Notes under the pieces: generated by a model
Database searches by the model: none
Told to the model about the DNA's origin: nothing
The model's input: the letters and a program-made list of their open reading frames with translations, nothing else
Translations under genes and position numbers: made by a program
Part shown: positions 35,074 to 43,814 of the stretch, one piece after another
Layout: each line of letters opens with the position of its first letter
Position numbering within the stretch: position 1 is the first letter of the stretch
DNA from: CALBPI01 sp038529355
GTDB lineage: Bacteria; Pseudomonadota; Gammaproteobacteria; Steroidobacterales; Woeseiaceae
Reading direction: 5' to 3'
Length of the DNA: 64,000 nt
NCBI GenBank assembly: GCA_038529355.1
Contig: JBCBDU010000002.1
Coordinates: 1 to 64,000 of the forward strand

Positions 35074-36027
35074 CTAGCCGCGGACGTATTTTGGTTCCGG
35101 CGGCAAATTGGGCGGCGCATAGTCCTCAGCAGCCTGCAGCTGCGTTGCGACAGATTCGTGCACGGCGCACGCGGTCGTGATCGGCCGATCGCTGCGGCCG
35201 TACGGCTTCCAAATACCGGTAAAGGCATCATGCAAACGTCCTGGCACTTTCGGTTTGACGTGGCGATCGATGTAGCGCTTGCTGAATCGCAGTCCATGCC
35301 CTGCGCCTCGATGCATCATCCATTTTAGTGCAACGTCAGACAGATCCATCGCAGCGCAGCCGCCACCGACATCCGAGTGCGAGCCGCTGAACCAGACTTC
35401 GCTAACGCGCGGATCATCGCGCCAACGCAGCACCGGAAAAAACTTACGCACCTCATCGACTGCCATCGCATGATAGCCGGCAACGACGTTGGGACTCAGA
35501 CGGTCATCCTCATAGTCTGCATCGTTGGTGGCTTTGACGGTGTCCCACACCCCGATCATTTCCACGGGCATGTCGAAGTAGCGACCTTGCGCTTTCAGCG
35601 CGGCCGCGCTGGCAACATCACGATTTAGATACATTTCCCAACCGCGTTGGACGTCCTTGCTGCTCACCGGGACACCGCTATGCGCAATCAGTCCGCTCAA
35701 TCGCCTGGCTGCATAAGAACCGCGACTAAAGCCAACAAGAAACAGCTTGCTGTTCTCGGCGCTCATACCGCCATCGTTGTAGCACCGCCGCAAGAAGCGA
35801 TACGCACCGAGAATGCGCTTGTCCAAACCATACCCGTAGATACCACCAGGTAGCAGCTCCCACGCACGAGTACCGGCACCACTCTCATAGTGTTGCACCT
35901 GGCCTCGCCGAGTCAGCGCGGACAGAAATTTGACGACGTTGGTACCGGTCACACTGCTATCAGGCTGTCGTTCGGGTTCGTTCCACGTACCATCCAGCCC
36001 AACGACGATATTTTGCTGCAGTGTCAT
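35074..36027 (-). CDS. DUF2235 alpha/beta hydrolase (Tle1-like lipase fold)
   Basis: A 317-residue DUF2235 hydrolase. Early strand VVGLDGTWNEP, nucleophile elbow GFSRGSYAAR, acid in GVWDTVKA and base in SGSHSDVGGG are all intact, so an active Ser-Asp-His triad is expected. This fold is shared with the Tle1 phospholipase effectors of type VI secretion, although those are usually longer; it also occurs in non-secreted proteins. No signal peptide. The start overlaps the stop of the upstream lipoprotein gene as ATGA (36024-36027), so the two are coupled. No type VI genes lie in the window. Confidence 0.85.
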   Translation of the reverse strand: MTLQQNIVVGLDGTWNEPERQPDSSVTGTNVVKFLSALTRRGQVQHYESGAGTRAWELLPGGIYGYGLDKRILGAYRFLRRCYNDGGMSAENSKLFLVGFSRGSYAARRLSGLIAHSGVPVSSKDVQRGWEMYLNRDVASAAALKAQGRYFDMPVEMIGVWDTVKATNDADYEDDRLSPNVVAGYHAMAVDEVRKFFPVLRWRDDPRVSEVWFSGSHSDVGGGCAAMDLSDVALKWMMHRGAGHGLRFSKRYIDRHVKPKVPGRLHDAFTGIWKPYGRSDRPITTACAVHESVATQLQAAEDYAPPNLPPEPKYVRG

Positions 36028-36371
36028 AGCGGTGGCATCTCGCTGGCGGGATCCCATACGGCCTCATCACTGTCGTCGGGCGCGGCAACGCACCACCACT
36101 CCACCGTTTGCGGTACATAGACTCCCAGCGTGGCGACTGCAGTCAGCAACAACAAGGCGTTAGTGTGGTATTCGACGCGGAACAGATGATCATTGCCGCA
36201 TTTCTCGGTGACGAGCGGCGCCCATTGAATGCCATACAACGAACCGTGCACAGTCTGGCTACCCGTGATGGCATCCGGTCGAATCGAGCCGGCGCCCTCG
36301 ACCTCGAAGGTGGAACAACCCGCCAGCGCCCAAACTAAAACGAAAACAACAATAGCCCGTATGCTTGTCAT
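36024..36371 (-). CDS. Bor/Iss-like lipoprotein
   Basis: A 115-residue lipoprotein: lipobox LAGC with Cys19, after a GGGAGAG ribosome site. The C-terminal half (EKCGNDHLFRVEYHTNALLL, then TLGVYVPQTVEWWC) resembles the Bor/Iss serum-resistance lipoproteins, which have a paired Cys and the stretch TLGIYTP. The family sits on the outer membrane. Translationally coupled to the DUF2235 hydrolase, an arrangement seen for lipase effectors and their periplasmic immunity lipoproteins; whether it neutralises the hydrolase is untested. Confidence 0.7.
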   Translation of the reverse strand: MTSIRAIVVFVLVWALAGCSTFEVEGAGSIRPDAITGSQTVHGSLYGIQWAPLVTEKCGNDHLFRVEYHTNALLLLTAVATLGVYVPQTVEWWCVAAPDDSDEAVWDPASEMPPL

Positions 36372-36584
36372 TGCATCTCTCCCCCCCGACAACGCTCACA
36401 GTATACCTATCGACAACCGGCCAACAGAAACCGATAGAGCTTGCGCGATACGAGCCGCCCTACATGCAACCTCAATGCACGCGATCCGTTTCCGGGTATG
36501 TGGCAGTCATTGAGCAACGCCGACCGTTCGCGAACCGAAACGATAGGCGATCAGTGTGCCCGCCAGCACGCGTAGCATCGTGTA

Positions 36585-38375
36585 TCAGTCGCGAAGAATA
36601 GTCAGAAACGCCTCACCATAGCGCTCCAGCTTGGTTTGCCCAACGCCGCTGATAGCAAGCATTTGCGCATCGTTCTGAGGACGTTGCACGAGCATTTCGT
36701 GCAACGTCTTGTCATGGAAAATCACATAGGGCGGCACATCGTGTGCGGTTGCGAGCGTCTGCCTGCAAGCACGTAATGCCTCCCACAAGGGTTCGTCCGC
36801 CTCAGCGATAGGTTCACGCTGCACCGAGCGCTTCGCACTGGCCAATGGCCCTTTCGGATCTTCGCGAAAACGTAACGGTGTCTCGCCGCGCAACACACCG
36901 CGACTGGTCGACGTCAGCACCAGCGCACCATAGCGTTCGGCGTCTGAGTGCAGGTGACCAGCAACGATGAGTTGGCGTACAACCGAGCGCCACGTGGTCG
37001 CCGGCAAATCCTGACCAATACCGAACACGCTGAGCCGGTCATGACCGTGTTGACGAACCTTGTCGGTGATCTTGCCCAACAAGACGTCGACGATGTGCGC
37101 AGCCCCGAAACGTTGCTCGCAACGATAGACGGCAGACAGCAGTTTTTGTGCTGCCTGCGTGCCGTCCCAGGTTTTCGCCGGCGTCAGGCAACCGTCGCAG
37201 TTGCCACAGTCCTGGGTCAGCGTATCACCGAAATACGCCAGCAACGGGCGCCGGCGGCATGCCGTGCCCTCGCACCAACCCAGCAGCGCATCGAGTTTGT
37301 AACCCTCGTAGCGCTTGTACTCGTCAGTCGCATCGGATTCAACGAGCATTTGCCGCAGGCGCACAACATCTTGCAGGCCGTACACCATCCAGGCCTGCGC
37401 CGGCTCGCCATCGCGCCCGGCGCGCCCGGTTTCTTGATAGTACGATTCCATGCTCTTCGGTAAATCCAGGTGTGCGACAAACCGAACATCCGGTTTGTCG
37501 ATGCCCATGCCGAACGCAATGGTTGCAACAACGATAAGGCCGTCCTCCGCCAGGAATCGGCGCTGATGTTCGCTGCGGGTCTCCGGCGGCAAACCTGCAT
37601 GGTAGGGAACGGCAGCAAAACCATTTTGTTGCAGCCATGCGGCTGTACTTTCAGTCTTCTTGCGCGACAGGCAATAAACAATACCGGCCTCATCACGATG
37701 CGCTTGCAGAAACTTGAGCAACTGACGTTTCGGATCGGTCTTTGCCTGCACGGTATAGCTGATATTCGGGCGATCGAATGGCTCAATAAATCGCTCGGGC
37801 TGTTGCAACGCAAGCCGCTCGACAATTTCCTTGCGCGTTCGATCCGTTGCCGTTGCCGTCACCGCCATCCGCGGCACGCCGGGAAACAGTGTCCCGAGCT
37901 CACCCAGCGTTAAATAGTCATGGCGAAAGTCGTGCCCCCATTGTGATACGCAGTGCGCTTCATCAATGGCAATCAGCGATAGCGGCGTCTCCCGCAACAG
38001 TGATCGGGTGTGCGAGGTTGCCAATCGCTCCGGCGCCACGTACAGGAACTGCAACGCTCCACGGCGCAGTGCGGCGATGACGTCGCGCTGCTCGTCTGGC
38101 GACTGACTCGAATTGAGGAACGCAGCCGCAATACCCAGCTCGTGCAGCGCCGCTACCTGATCCTGCATCAGCGCAATCAATGGTGATATCACCAGACCCG
38201 TACCATCGCGCAGCATTGCAGGAATCTGGTAGCACAGCGACTTGCCGCCGCCCGTCGGCATCAGCACGAGACTGTCACGACCGTTTATCGCCGACTCAAT
38301 GATCGCCGCTTGCTGACCACGGAACGCGGCGTAGCCAAACACGTCGTTGAGGATATCGATCGCAGCCGGTGACAT
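36585..38375 (-). CDS. recQ: ATP-dependent DNA helicase RecQ
   Basis: A 596-residue RecQ helicase, which unwinds DNA in recombination and fork repair. Motif 0 (FGYAAFRGQQ), Walker A (MPTGGGKSLCYQ), DEAH (DEAHCVSQWGHDFR) and motif VI (QETGRAGRDG) are intact. Zinc-binding Cys are in WCEGTACRR and DCGNCDGC. A winged-helix RQC region and a C-terminal HRDC domain (LWEALRACRQTLA to GVGQTKLERYGEAFL) complete the standard layout. The ATG at 38375 is preferred over a GTG at 38384. Confidence 0.95.
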   Translation of the reverse strand: MSPAAIDILNDVFGYAAFRGQQAAIIESAINGRDSLVLMPTGGGKSLCYQIPAMLRDGTGLVISPLIALMQDQVAALHELGIAAAFLNSSQSPDEQRDVIAALRRGALQFLYVAPERLATSHTRSLLRETPLSLIAIDEAHCVSQWGHDFRHDYLTLGELGTLFPGVPRMAVTATATDRTRKEIVERLALQQPERFIEPFDRPNISYTVQAKTDPKRQLLKFLQAHRDEAGIVYCLSRKKTESTAAWLQQNGFAAVPYHAGLPPETRSEHQRRFLAEDGLIVVATIAFGMGIDKPDVRFVAHLDLPKSMESYYQETGRAGRDGEPAQAWMVYGLQDVVRLRQMLVESDATDEYKRYEGYKLDALLGWCEGTACRRRPLLAYFGDTLTQDCGNCDGCLTPAKTWDGTQAAQKLLSAVYRCEQRFGAAHIVDVLLGKITDKVRQHGHDRLSVFGIGQDLPATTWRSVVRQLIVAGHLHSDAERYGALVLTSTSRGVLRGETPLRFREDPKGPLASAKRSVQREPIAEADEPLWEALRACRQTLATAHDVPPYVIFHDKTLHEMLVQRPQNDAQMLAISGVGQTKLERYGEAFLTILRD

Positions 38376-38714
38376 GCAGAGCACTCTTTCGTGGGTAGTG
38401 GCAGGTGATAGGGCTCAGGATACGTACCGGTCTCGGATTTGACCGCAACCCTGACTCGTAATGTTACTACGCTTTGCATCCGACAGAGCACTTGCAAAAA
38501 CACGGGCGTTAACCATTTTCGCAGACTGCGCCGTACTGTATTGCTTGCCCAAGTACCGGGCACCGCAATCGTTGCGCGTCAGACGTCGCCCGACAACCGT
38601 ATTAGTCGCGCTGCAATAGCTTTGCAGGCTTGTCACGTATCAGCGTGACAGCGCCGATGAGACGGATCTGTAGCATACGACAGTAACTTCCCCAAGCATT
38701 GAGGAAAAATAATA
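38376..38714. other. Divergent intergenic region, recQ / thioesterase
   Basis: About 340 bp between oppositely oriented starts. No convincing small gene, repeat or consensus promoter was found. A GAGGAAAAATAATA stretch at the right end is the ribosome site of the thioesterase gene. Confidence 0.5.
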
Positions 38715-39296
38715 ATGAATCTCTATCTGCGCCTGCTACTGATCTGGTTCCGTAACCGCGGTCAAGAAAAACACATGTTGGATCATCGCGCGGATAGCAC
38801 GTTTCGCGTCTGGCCAAACGACATCGATGCGTTCGGTCACATGAACAATGGTCGCTACCTGCAAATCATGGACGTTGCGCGTGTCGAGTGGATGTTGCAA
38901 ACGCCGGTTGCCAACACGATACGGCAACAACGTTGGGCGCCGCTGCTAGGGGGCGGTGTGATCCGGTTTCGCCACTCGCTGAAGCTCGCTCAGCGCTACA
39001 GCGTGCACACGCGTCTTCTGGGTTGGGATACGCGCTGGTTCTATCTCGAGCACAGTTTTCGCGACAGGATCGGCCGGTGCGTTGCCGTCGGCGTGACTCG
39101 TGCCGGGCTGCGTCGTAGCGGTCAATGGGTGCCCGCCGACGAAGTGATGCACTTCGTTGAGCCCGGCACAACATCGCCACTATTACCTGCACACATTCTG
39201 GATTGGAATGAGCTTGAGGAGCAGGTGTATCGACACGGCGCCGGGCGTCGTCAGCTCCCGCAACGCTCTGTCAGGTTTAGCGGCTTACAGTCATGA
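38715..39296 (+). CDS. Hot-dog thioesterase (THEM6/4HBT-like)
   Basis: A 193-residue acyl-CoA or acyl-ester thioesterase-fold protein. A short N-terminal hydrophobic stretch (MNLYLRLLLIWF) may anchor it to the inner membrane. The hot-dog signature WPNDIDAFGHMNNGRYL carries the usual catalytic Asp and the HMNN turn; RVEWML and IRFRHSLKL continue the fold, and GRCVAVG lies in a later strand. The order of elements matches the THEM6-like group. Its stop overlaps the start of the RND fusion gene as ATGA (39293-39296), so it is the first gene of a three-gene unit. Confidence 0.85.
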   Translation: MNLYLRLLLIWFRNRGQEKHMLDHRADSTFRVWPNDIDAFGHMNNGRYLQIMDVARVEWMLQTPVANTIRQQRWAPLLGGGVIRFRHSLKLAQRYSVHTRLLGWDTRWFYLEHSFRDRIGRCVAVGVTRAGLRRSGQWVPADEVMHFVEPGTTSPLLPAHILDWNELEEQVYRHGAGRRQLPQRSVRFSGLQS

Positions 39297-42200
39297 ACAA
39301 TCGCACCGAGCAATTCTTTTATCGCGTTACCCGAAGACCTGCATTGAGCTTGCTGGCGGCGCTGATCTTTATTGCGCTGTGCGCAGCTGGCATGACAACG
39401 CTTGTCAAGAACACATCGCTCAAGGCCTTCATTCCACCCGGTCACGAAGCGCTCGCCAATGATGCACGCGCGACCGAGCTGTTCGGTCTGTCCGACACCG
39501 TTGCCATTGCTTTGATCACAACCGATGGCGGCTCGGTGTTCCGCCCACAGATGTTATCGCTGATCGCCGACATTACGGACCAAGTGGAAAACCTTGATAA
39601 TGTGCGTGCTGATCGGGTGATGAGCCTTGCGAGCGAATCATCGATTCGTGGCGATGCGCACGCAATCAGCATAGACCCGTACGTCGATACCTATGCACTA
39701 GATGCTGCAGCCGCCGAAGACAGCTACGTGCGCTGGCGGTCAATGGCGCCACATCAAGGCACGCTCGTCAGCGACGATGGCAGCGGCGCGATCATCATGG
39801 CCGAACTCATTGACGCCGATCACGCCGACATCACATACGCAGCATTGCGCCAAATCGTCGCCGCCGTCGACCCGACACTTGCTGCCGCGCATGTTGCAGG
39901 CCCCGGCGCCGTCAGCGGCTATTTGAGTCGCTACATTGATCGCGACGCACGCAAGCTCGTCCCGCTTGCTTTCCTGCTCGTGCTCACCTTCATCTACATC
40001 ACGTTCCGACGGGTACGCGCTATGCCGGGCCCGTTGTGTGTCGTCATTGGCGCAACGGTAGGCGCGCTCGGCATTATGGCGCTGAGCGGCGTTGCGTTTT
40101 TCGCCATCACGAACGCGCTGCCGATTGTAATCGTTGCGATTTCTGTCGCCGATGCCATTCATGTTCTGTCGGAGTTCTATCAACTGCGCGCGCAGCATCC
40201 GGACAAGGCGCACCGCGATTTGGTCGTTGGCGCCATGACGTCAATGGCAAGGCCGATTACGTTGACCAGCGTAACAACGATTGCCGGTTTCGGTGGCATT
40301 GCGCTGATGTCGGTCATGCCGCCGATCATCTGGTTCGGCGTGTTCGCAGCACTGGGTGTGGCGCTGGCGTGGGCATTCTCATTGCTCGTACTGCCGAACA
40401 TCATGATGTTGCTGAATCCCGGCCAAAGCCCGGCGTTTGCGACCTGGGCGCAAGACCGTCCGGGCGCCCTGAGTCAGCGCTTGGCCGATATCGGCGCGTT
40501 CGCCTTTTATCACCACCGGGCTGTTCTGGCATTGTTCGCGGTCATGACTTGCATCGCCGCCTACGGTGCTGCGCAACTACGCGTTGACCGCTCGCAGGTA
40601 GAGAATTTCACCCAGCATGAACCGATACGCATTGCCGATGAGCTGATCAATCGTGAGTTCGCCGGCACCGCCTTCCTCGACGTCATTATCGAAAGTGATG
40701 CACCCGATGCACTACTGACTGTCGAGGCGATGGACAAGATCCGCCAGCTACAGACATATTTTGAATCATTGCCACACGTCACCAAAACCGTATCGATCGT
40801 TGACTACATCAGTCTGCTGCATGGCGCGGTCACAGGACTGCCGGCGGATGCGTTGTCGAGCAGACCACTACCGGCAACGGATTCTGCTATCGCCGAGTCG
40901 CTGTTCATCTACCAGATATCCGGCGACCCCGGCGATCTCGACGAGGAAATCGATGCCGATCACCAGCATGCTCTGGTACGCGGCGTACTCGATGCACATT
41001 ACTTCAGTCAAAACCGCGTCGCCGTCGAAGCGCTGCAGCAATACCTGAAAACACAGTTCAATTCACCGGGCCTCACCGCTTCGCTGACTGGCGACGTTAC
41101 CGTGACTTACCACTGGATGCAGAGCCTGCAACAATCGCACTTCAACGGCGTCATCCTGTCACTGGTCTTCGTGCTCATCGCATCGATGGTTGTATTTCGC
41201 TCAGCGCTAGTCGGCCTGATGGCAGTGGTGCCGGTGCTGTTCACTGTTCTGACGCTATACGCATGCATGGGCTTTCTCGGTATCTATCTGGAGCCGGCCA
41301 CATCCATGTTCGCCGCCATCGCGCTCGGCGTCGGTGTTGATTTCGCGATTCACCTCGTCGATCGACTGCGTGCAGAAGTGTCGCGCACACCACAGCGTGT
41401 GGACCAGGCGATAAGAACTGCGCTGCCAAGCGTTGCGCGCGCATGCTTTTTCAATTCGGCAGCTCTCGGCCTCGGTTTTTCGGTATTGACCATCAGCGAC
41501 TTGCCGACGCTAACACGCTTCGGCGGATTGATTGCGCTGGCGGCCTTTGCCAGCTACGCAACAGCGCTGGTGATCGTGCCGGCACTATTCGCCGCACAGC
41601 AGGCATGGATGCAACGTGGGCAGCCCGATTCGCGGCGCTCACGCGTTGCGGCCAGCGTGATCGTCGCGACAATCGGCATTAGCGCGATGTTGCATCCCGA
41701 CACCGCACTGGCAGAGGACCCACCGACGTACGATGCTGACAGTGTCGCGCGCGCCGTCGCCGAGCGTGCCGAGGGTACCGTCGTACGGCGCACTGTTGAT
41801 ATGACGTTGACCAATGCCCGCAACCGCGTTGAGCAACGGATTGCCGTCGTACACAAACTCACCGATGGCGCTCGCCGCGCGACGCGAATTACATTTGTCG
41901 AACCGAAGAAGAGTCGTGACATTTCTTTTCTAAGTCATGACTTCACTGCGGGCGCAGGTGTGGACAAGCGCTGGATGTTCCTCCCCGCCGCTCGTAAGAC
42001 TCGCCAGGTGCCTGCCGCGCAGCGGGGCAAGAGCTTCCTCGGCACGGATTTTTCGTTTGAGGACATGCAGTCGGAACTCAAATTCGATCTGCGCGATTGG
42101 CAGTTCAGCTATCACGGATCCAGCACGCAAGACGGGCGCGCCCAGCATCACCTGAGCGGTACACCGGTTGATGCGCGTACTGCAAAGGAGATCGGCTATG

Positions 42201-42475
42201 GCGGTTTTACCGCGATCATCGACGAGGCAACATGGATACCCGTTCGTATCGAGTTCGTTGACCCCAGGCAAAAGCCGCTGAAGACAATAGAAGTCGACGC
42301 GATAGAACTGATCGACGGCATCTGGACGGCGCACGACATTGTCGCCACCAATCACCAGACACAACACAAGACCGAACTGCGCTTTCGCAATGTGGACTAT
42401 GCGCACGAGCTCGATGAGCGCATGTTCCAGGCGCAAACGCTGGCGCGCGGGCTTGATGCATCGCTGCTGAGGTAA
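39293..42475 (+). CDS. RND/MMPL exporter fused to LolA-like domain
   Basis: A 1060-residue fusion. Residues 1-780 are an RND-superfamily exporter of the MMPL/sterol-sensing type: two repeats, each with a periplasmic loop and a helix bundle, with membrane Asp in VADAIHVLSEFYQ and GVGVDFAIHLVDR. Residues about 781-807 (RSRVAASVIVATIGISAML, ending ALAED) look like a signal peptide now buried inside the chain. Residues 808-1060 resemble the outer-membrane lipoprotein-sorting (LolA/LolB fold) partners usually encoded as separate proteins beside such exporters (FVEPKKSRDISFLS, RWMFLPAARKTRQ, FSFEDMQ). Cleavage by signal peptidase after A807 is possible. It is translationally coupled to the thioesterase and followed, 4 bp later, by the outer-membrane gene. 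Confidence 0.85.
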   Translation: MNNRTEQFFYRVTRRPALSLLAALIFIALCAAGMTTLVKNTSLKAFIPPGHEALANDARATELFGLSDTVAIALITTDGGSVFRPQMLSLIADITDQVENLDNVRADRVMSLASESSIRGDAHAISIDPYVDTYALDAAAAEDSYVRWRSMAPHQGTLVSDDGSGAIIMAELIDADHADITYAALRQIVAAVDPTLAAAHVAGPGAVSGYLSRYIDRDARKLVPLAFLLVLTFIYITFRRVRAMPGPLCVVIGATVGALGIMALSGVAFFAITNALPIVIVAISVADAIHVLSEFYQLRAQHPDKAHRDLVVGAMTSMARPITLTSVTTIAGFGGIALMSVMPPIIWFGVFAALGVALAWAFSLLVLPNIMMLLNPGQSPAFATWAQDRPGALSQRLADIGAFAFYHHRAVLALFAVMTCIAAYGAAQLRVDRSQVENFTQHEPIRIADELINREFAGTAFLDVIIESDAPDALLTVEAMDKIRQLQTYFESLPHVTKTVSIVDYISLLHGAVTGLPADALSSRPLPATDSAIAESLFIYQISGDPGDLDEEIDADHQHALVRGVLDAHYFSQNRVAVEALQQYLKTQFNSPGLTASLTGDVTVTYHWMQSLQQSHFNGVILSLVFVLIASMVVFRSALVGLMAVVPVLFTVLTLYACMGFLGIYLEPATSMFAAIALGVGVDFAIHLVDRLRAEVSRTPQRVDQAIRTALPSVARACFFNSAALGLGFSVLTISDLPTLTRFGGLIALAAFASYATALVIVPALFAAQQAWMQRGQPDSRRSRVAASVIVATIGISAMLHPDTALAEDPPTYDADSVARAVAERAEGTVVRRTVDMTLTNARNRVEQRIAVVHKLTDGARRATRITFVEPKKSRDISFLSHDFTAGAGVDKRWMFLPAARKTRQVPAAQRGKSFLGTDFSFEDMQSELKFDLRDWQFSYHGSSTQDGRAQHHLSGTPVDARTAKEIGYGGFTAIIDEATWIPVRIEFVDPRQKPLKTIEVDAIELIDGIWTAHDIVATNHQTQHKTELRFRNVDYAHELDERMFQAQTLARGLDASLLR

Positions 42476-42479
42476 CACG

Positions 42480-43805
42480 ATGCGCCTGGCGAGCGGTTCC
42501 ATCATTAGTCATGCACTTGTTATCGCTATCGGTCTCGTGGCGAGTAGCCTGTTGCACGCGGCCACGGTGAGCCGCGCATCGCTCGACACCGCACTGACCT
42601 ATAGCTATGCGACACGTCAGGGGCAAAGCGTGCAGGCACAGCTTGAGCTCACACCTGCCGCTGAAATGACGCTGTCGTCGACTGCGACGCTGGTTGCCTC
42701 CGCACGGGTGCGACTTGACCAGCGCGACGCGCTTGAGCCCGGCGCCTATGACTTTGCGTCCTACACCCGATGGTCGCGACCGATCAATCTCGGCACGACC
42801 GGCACCGTGGAATTGCGCGATCTATTTATCGAATGGCGCGCTGCAAACGGTATCACGCGTATCGGTAAGCAACAGATCGTCTGGGGTCGACTTGATGGAC
42901 TCAAGGTACTCGACGTGATCAACCCGCAGGATTTCCGCGAATTTATTGACGACGATTTCGACGCTTCGCGCATCAGTTTGTGGAGCGCCTACTTTGACTA
43001 CAGTTTCGGTCGCTGGCGCACGGAGCTTGCTGTTGTTCCGGACAGCACTGCACATGTGATTCCGGAACCAGGCGCGTGGTTCGAACTCAGTGCACCGCGC
43101 TTTCGGTTTGGCAGTGATCGAACGGCGAACCCGCTGCCTTCGGTGACCCGTGCGCCGCAACTGTCGGGGCGCGAAACGGCGCTCGGCGTGCGATTTTCCA
43201 GGCCAATGGGCAACGCGGACATCAGCGCCGTGGCCTATTCGGGCATCGATCCCGAACCCCTGGGGCGGCTGATCACGCGTTCCGATAATACGTTCGTGGA
43301 GCGTTTCTATGAACGGCGCGAGACGCTGGGCATCAGTTTCGATATCGGCCTTGGCAGCGTCGTGCTGCGCGGCGAATATGCGTTTCAGCCGGATCGGCGG
43401 TTTAACACGCGGCCAAACGGCGCGTTCGCGATCATCGCGCGCAATCAGCACCGCGCAGCACTCGGTATGGATATCGAAGCCCCGTTTGGTGTGTTCATCA
43501 ACGCACAATATTTCGTCGATATCGTCAGTGATGCGCCCGCGACGCTGGTAAGGCCGGCGACTGATCGCATCGCAACGTTGTTCGCTCGTCGCAAGTTTGC
43601 CTATGACGCCCTGGCACTTGAGTTGCGCGGCTACCACTCGTTTTCGGACAATGACCGTCGCGCATCAATCGGCATCGCCTATGCGATCAATGACGCAACG
43701 TCGCTGAAACTATCAGCACGCTATGCCAGTGGCACTCCCGATGGACTGTTTGGACAGTTCGCGGATCGCGACATCCTATCAATCGGCGTGCAACATACCT
43801 TCTGA
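42480..43805 (+). CDS. DUF1302-like outer-membrane beta-barrel
   Basis: A 441-residue exported protein. Signal peptide MRLASGSIISHALVIAIGLV then ASSLLHA-A; a large barrel follows with amphipathic strands throughout, ending GVQHTF (C-terminal aromatic, BAM signal). The stretch GKQQIVWGRLDGLKVLDVINP matches a conserved segment of DUF1302-type barrels, which are commonly encoded next to MMPL exporters and LolA-like proteins. It begins four bases after the exporter stop, so the three genes form one transcription unit and probably one trans-envelope route for a hydrophobic compound. The cargo is unknown. Confidence 0.82.
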   Translation: MRLASGSIISHALVIAIGLVASSLLHAATVSRASLDTALTYSYATRQGQSVQAQLELTPAAEMTLSSTATLVASARVRLDQRDALEPGAYDFASYTRWSRPINLGTTGTVELRDLFIEWRAANGITRIGKQQIVWGRLDGLKVLDVINPQDFREFIDDDFDASRISLWSAYFDYSFGRWRTELAVVPDSTAHVIPEPGAWFELSAPRFRFGSDRTANPLPSVTRAPQLSGRETALGVRFSRPMGNADISAVAYSGIDPEPLGRLITRSDNTFVERFYERRETLGISFDIGLGSVVLRGEYAFQPDRRFNTRPNGAFAIIARNQHRAALGMDIEAPFGVFINAQYFVDIVSDAPATLVRPATDRIATLFARRKFAYDALALELRGYHSFSDNDRRASIGIAYAINDATSLKLSARYASGTPDGLFGQFADRDILSIGVQHTF

Positions 43806-43814
43806 CGTACGCGA

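Noticed and set aside
35074..36371. A complete type VI secretion locus
   Set aside because: Only a DUF2235 hydrolase and a lipoprotein are present; no VgrG, Hcp, PAAR or Tss genes.
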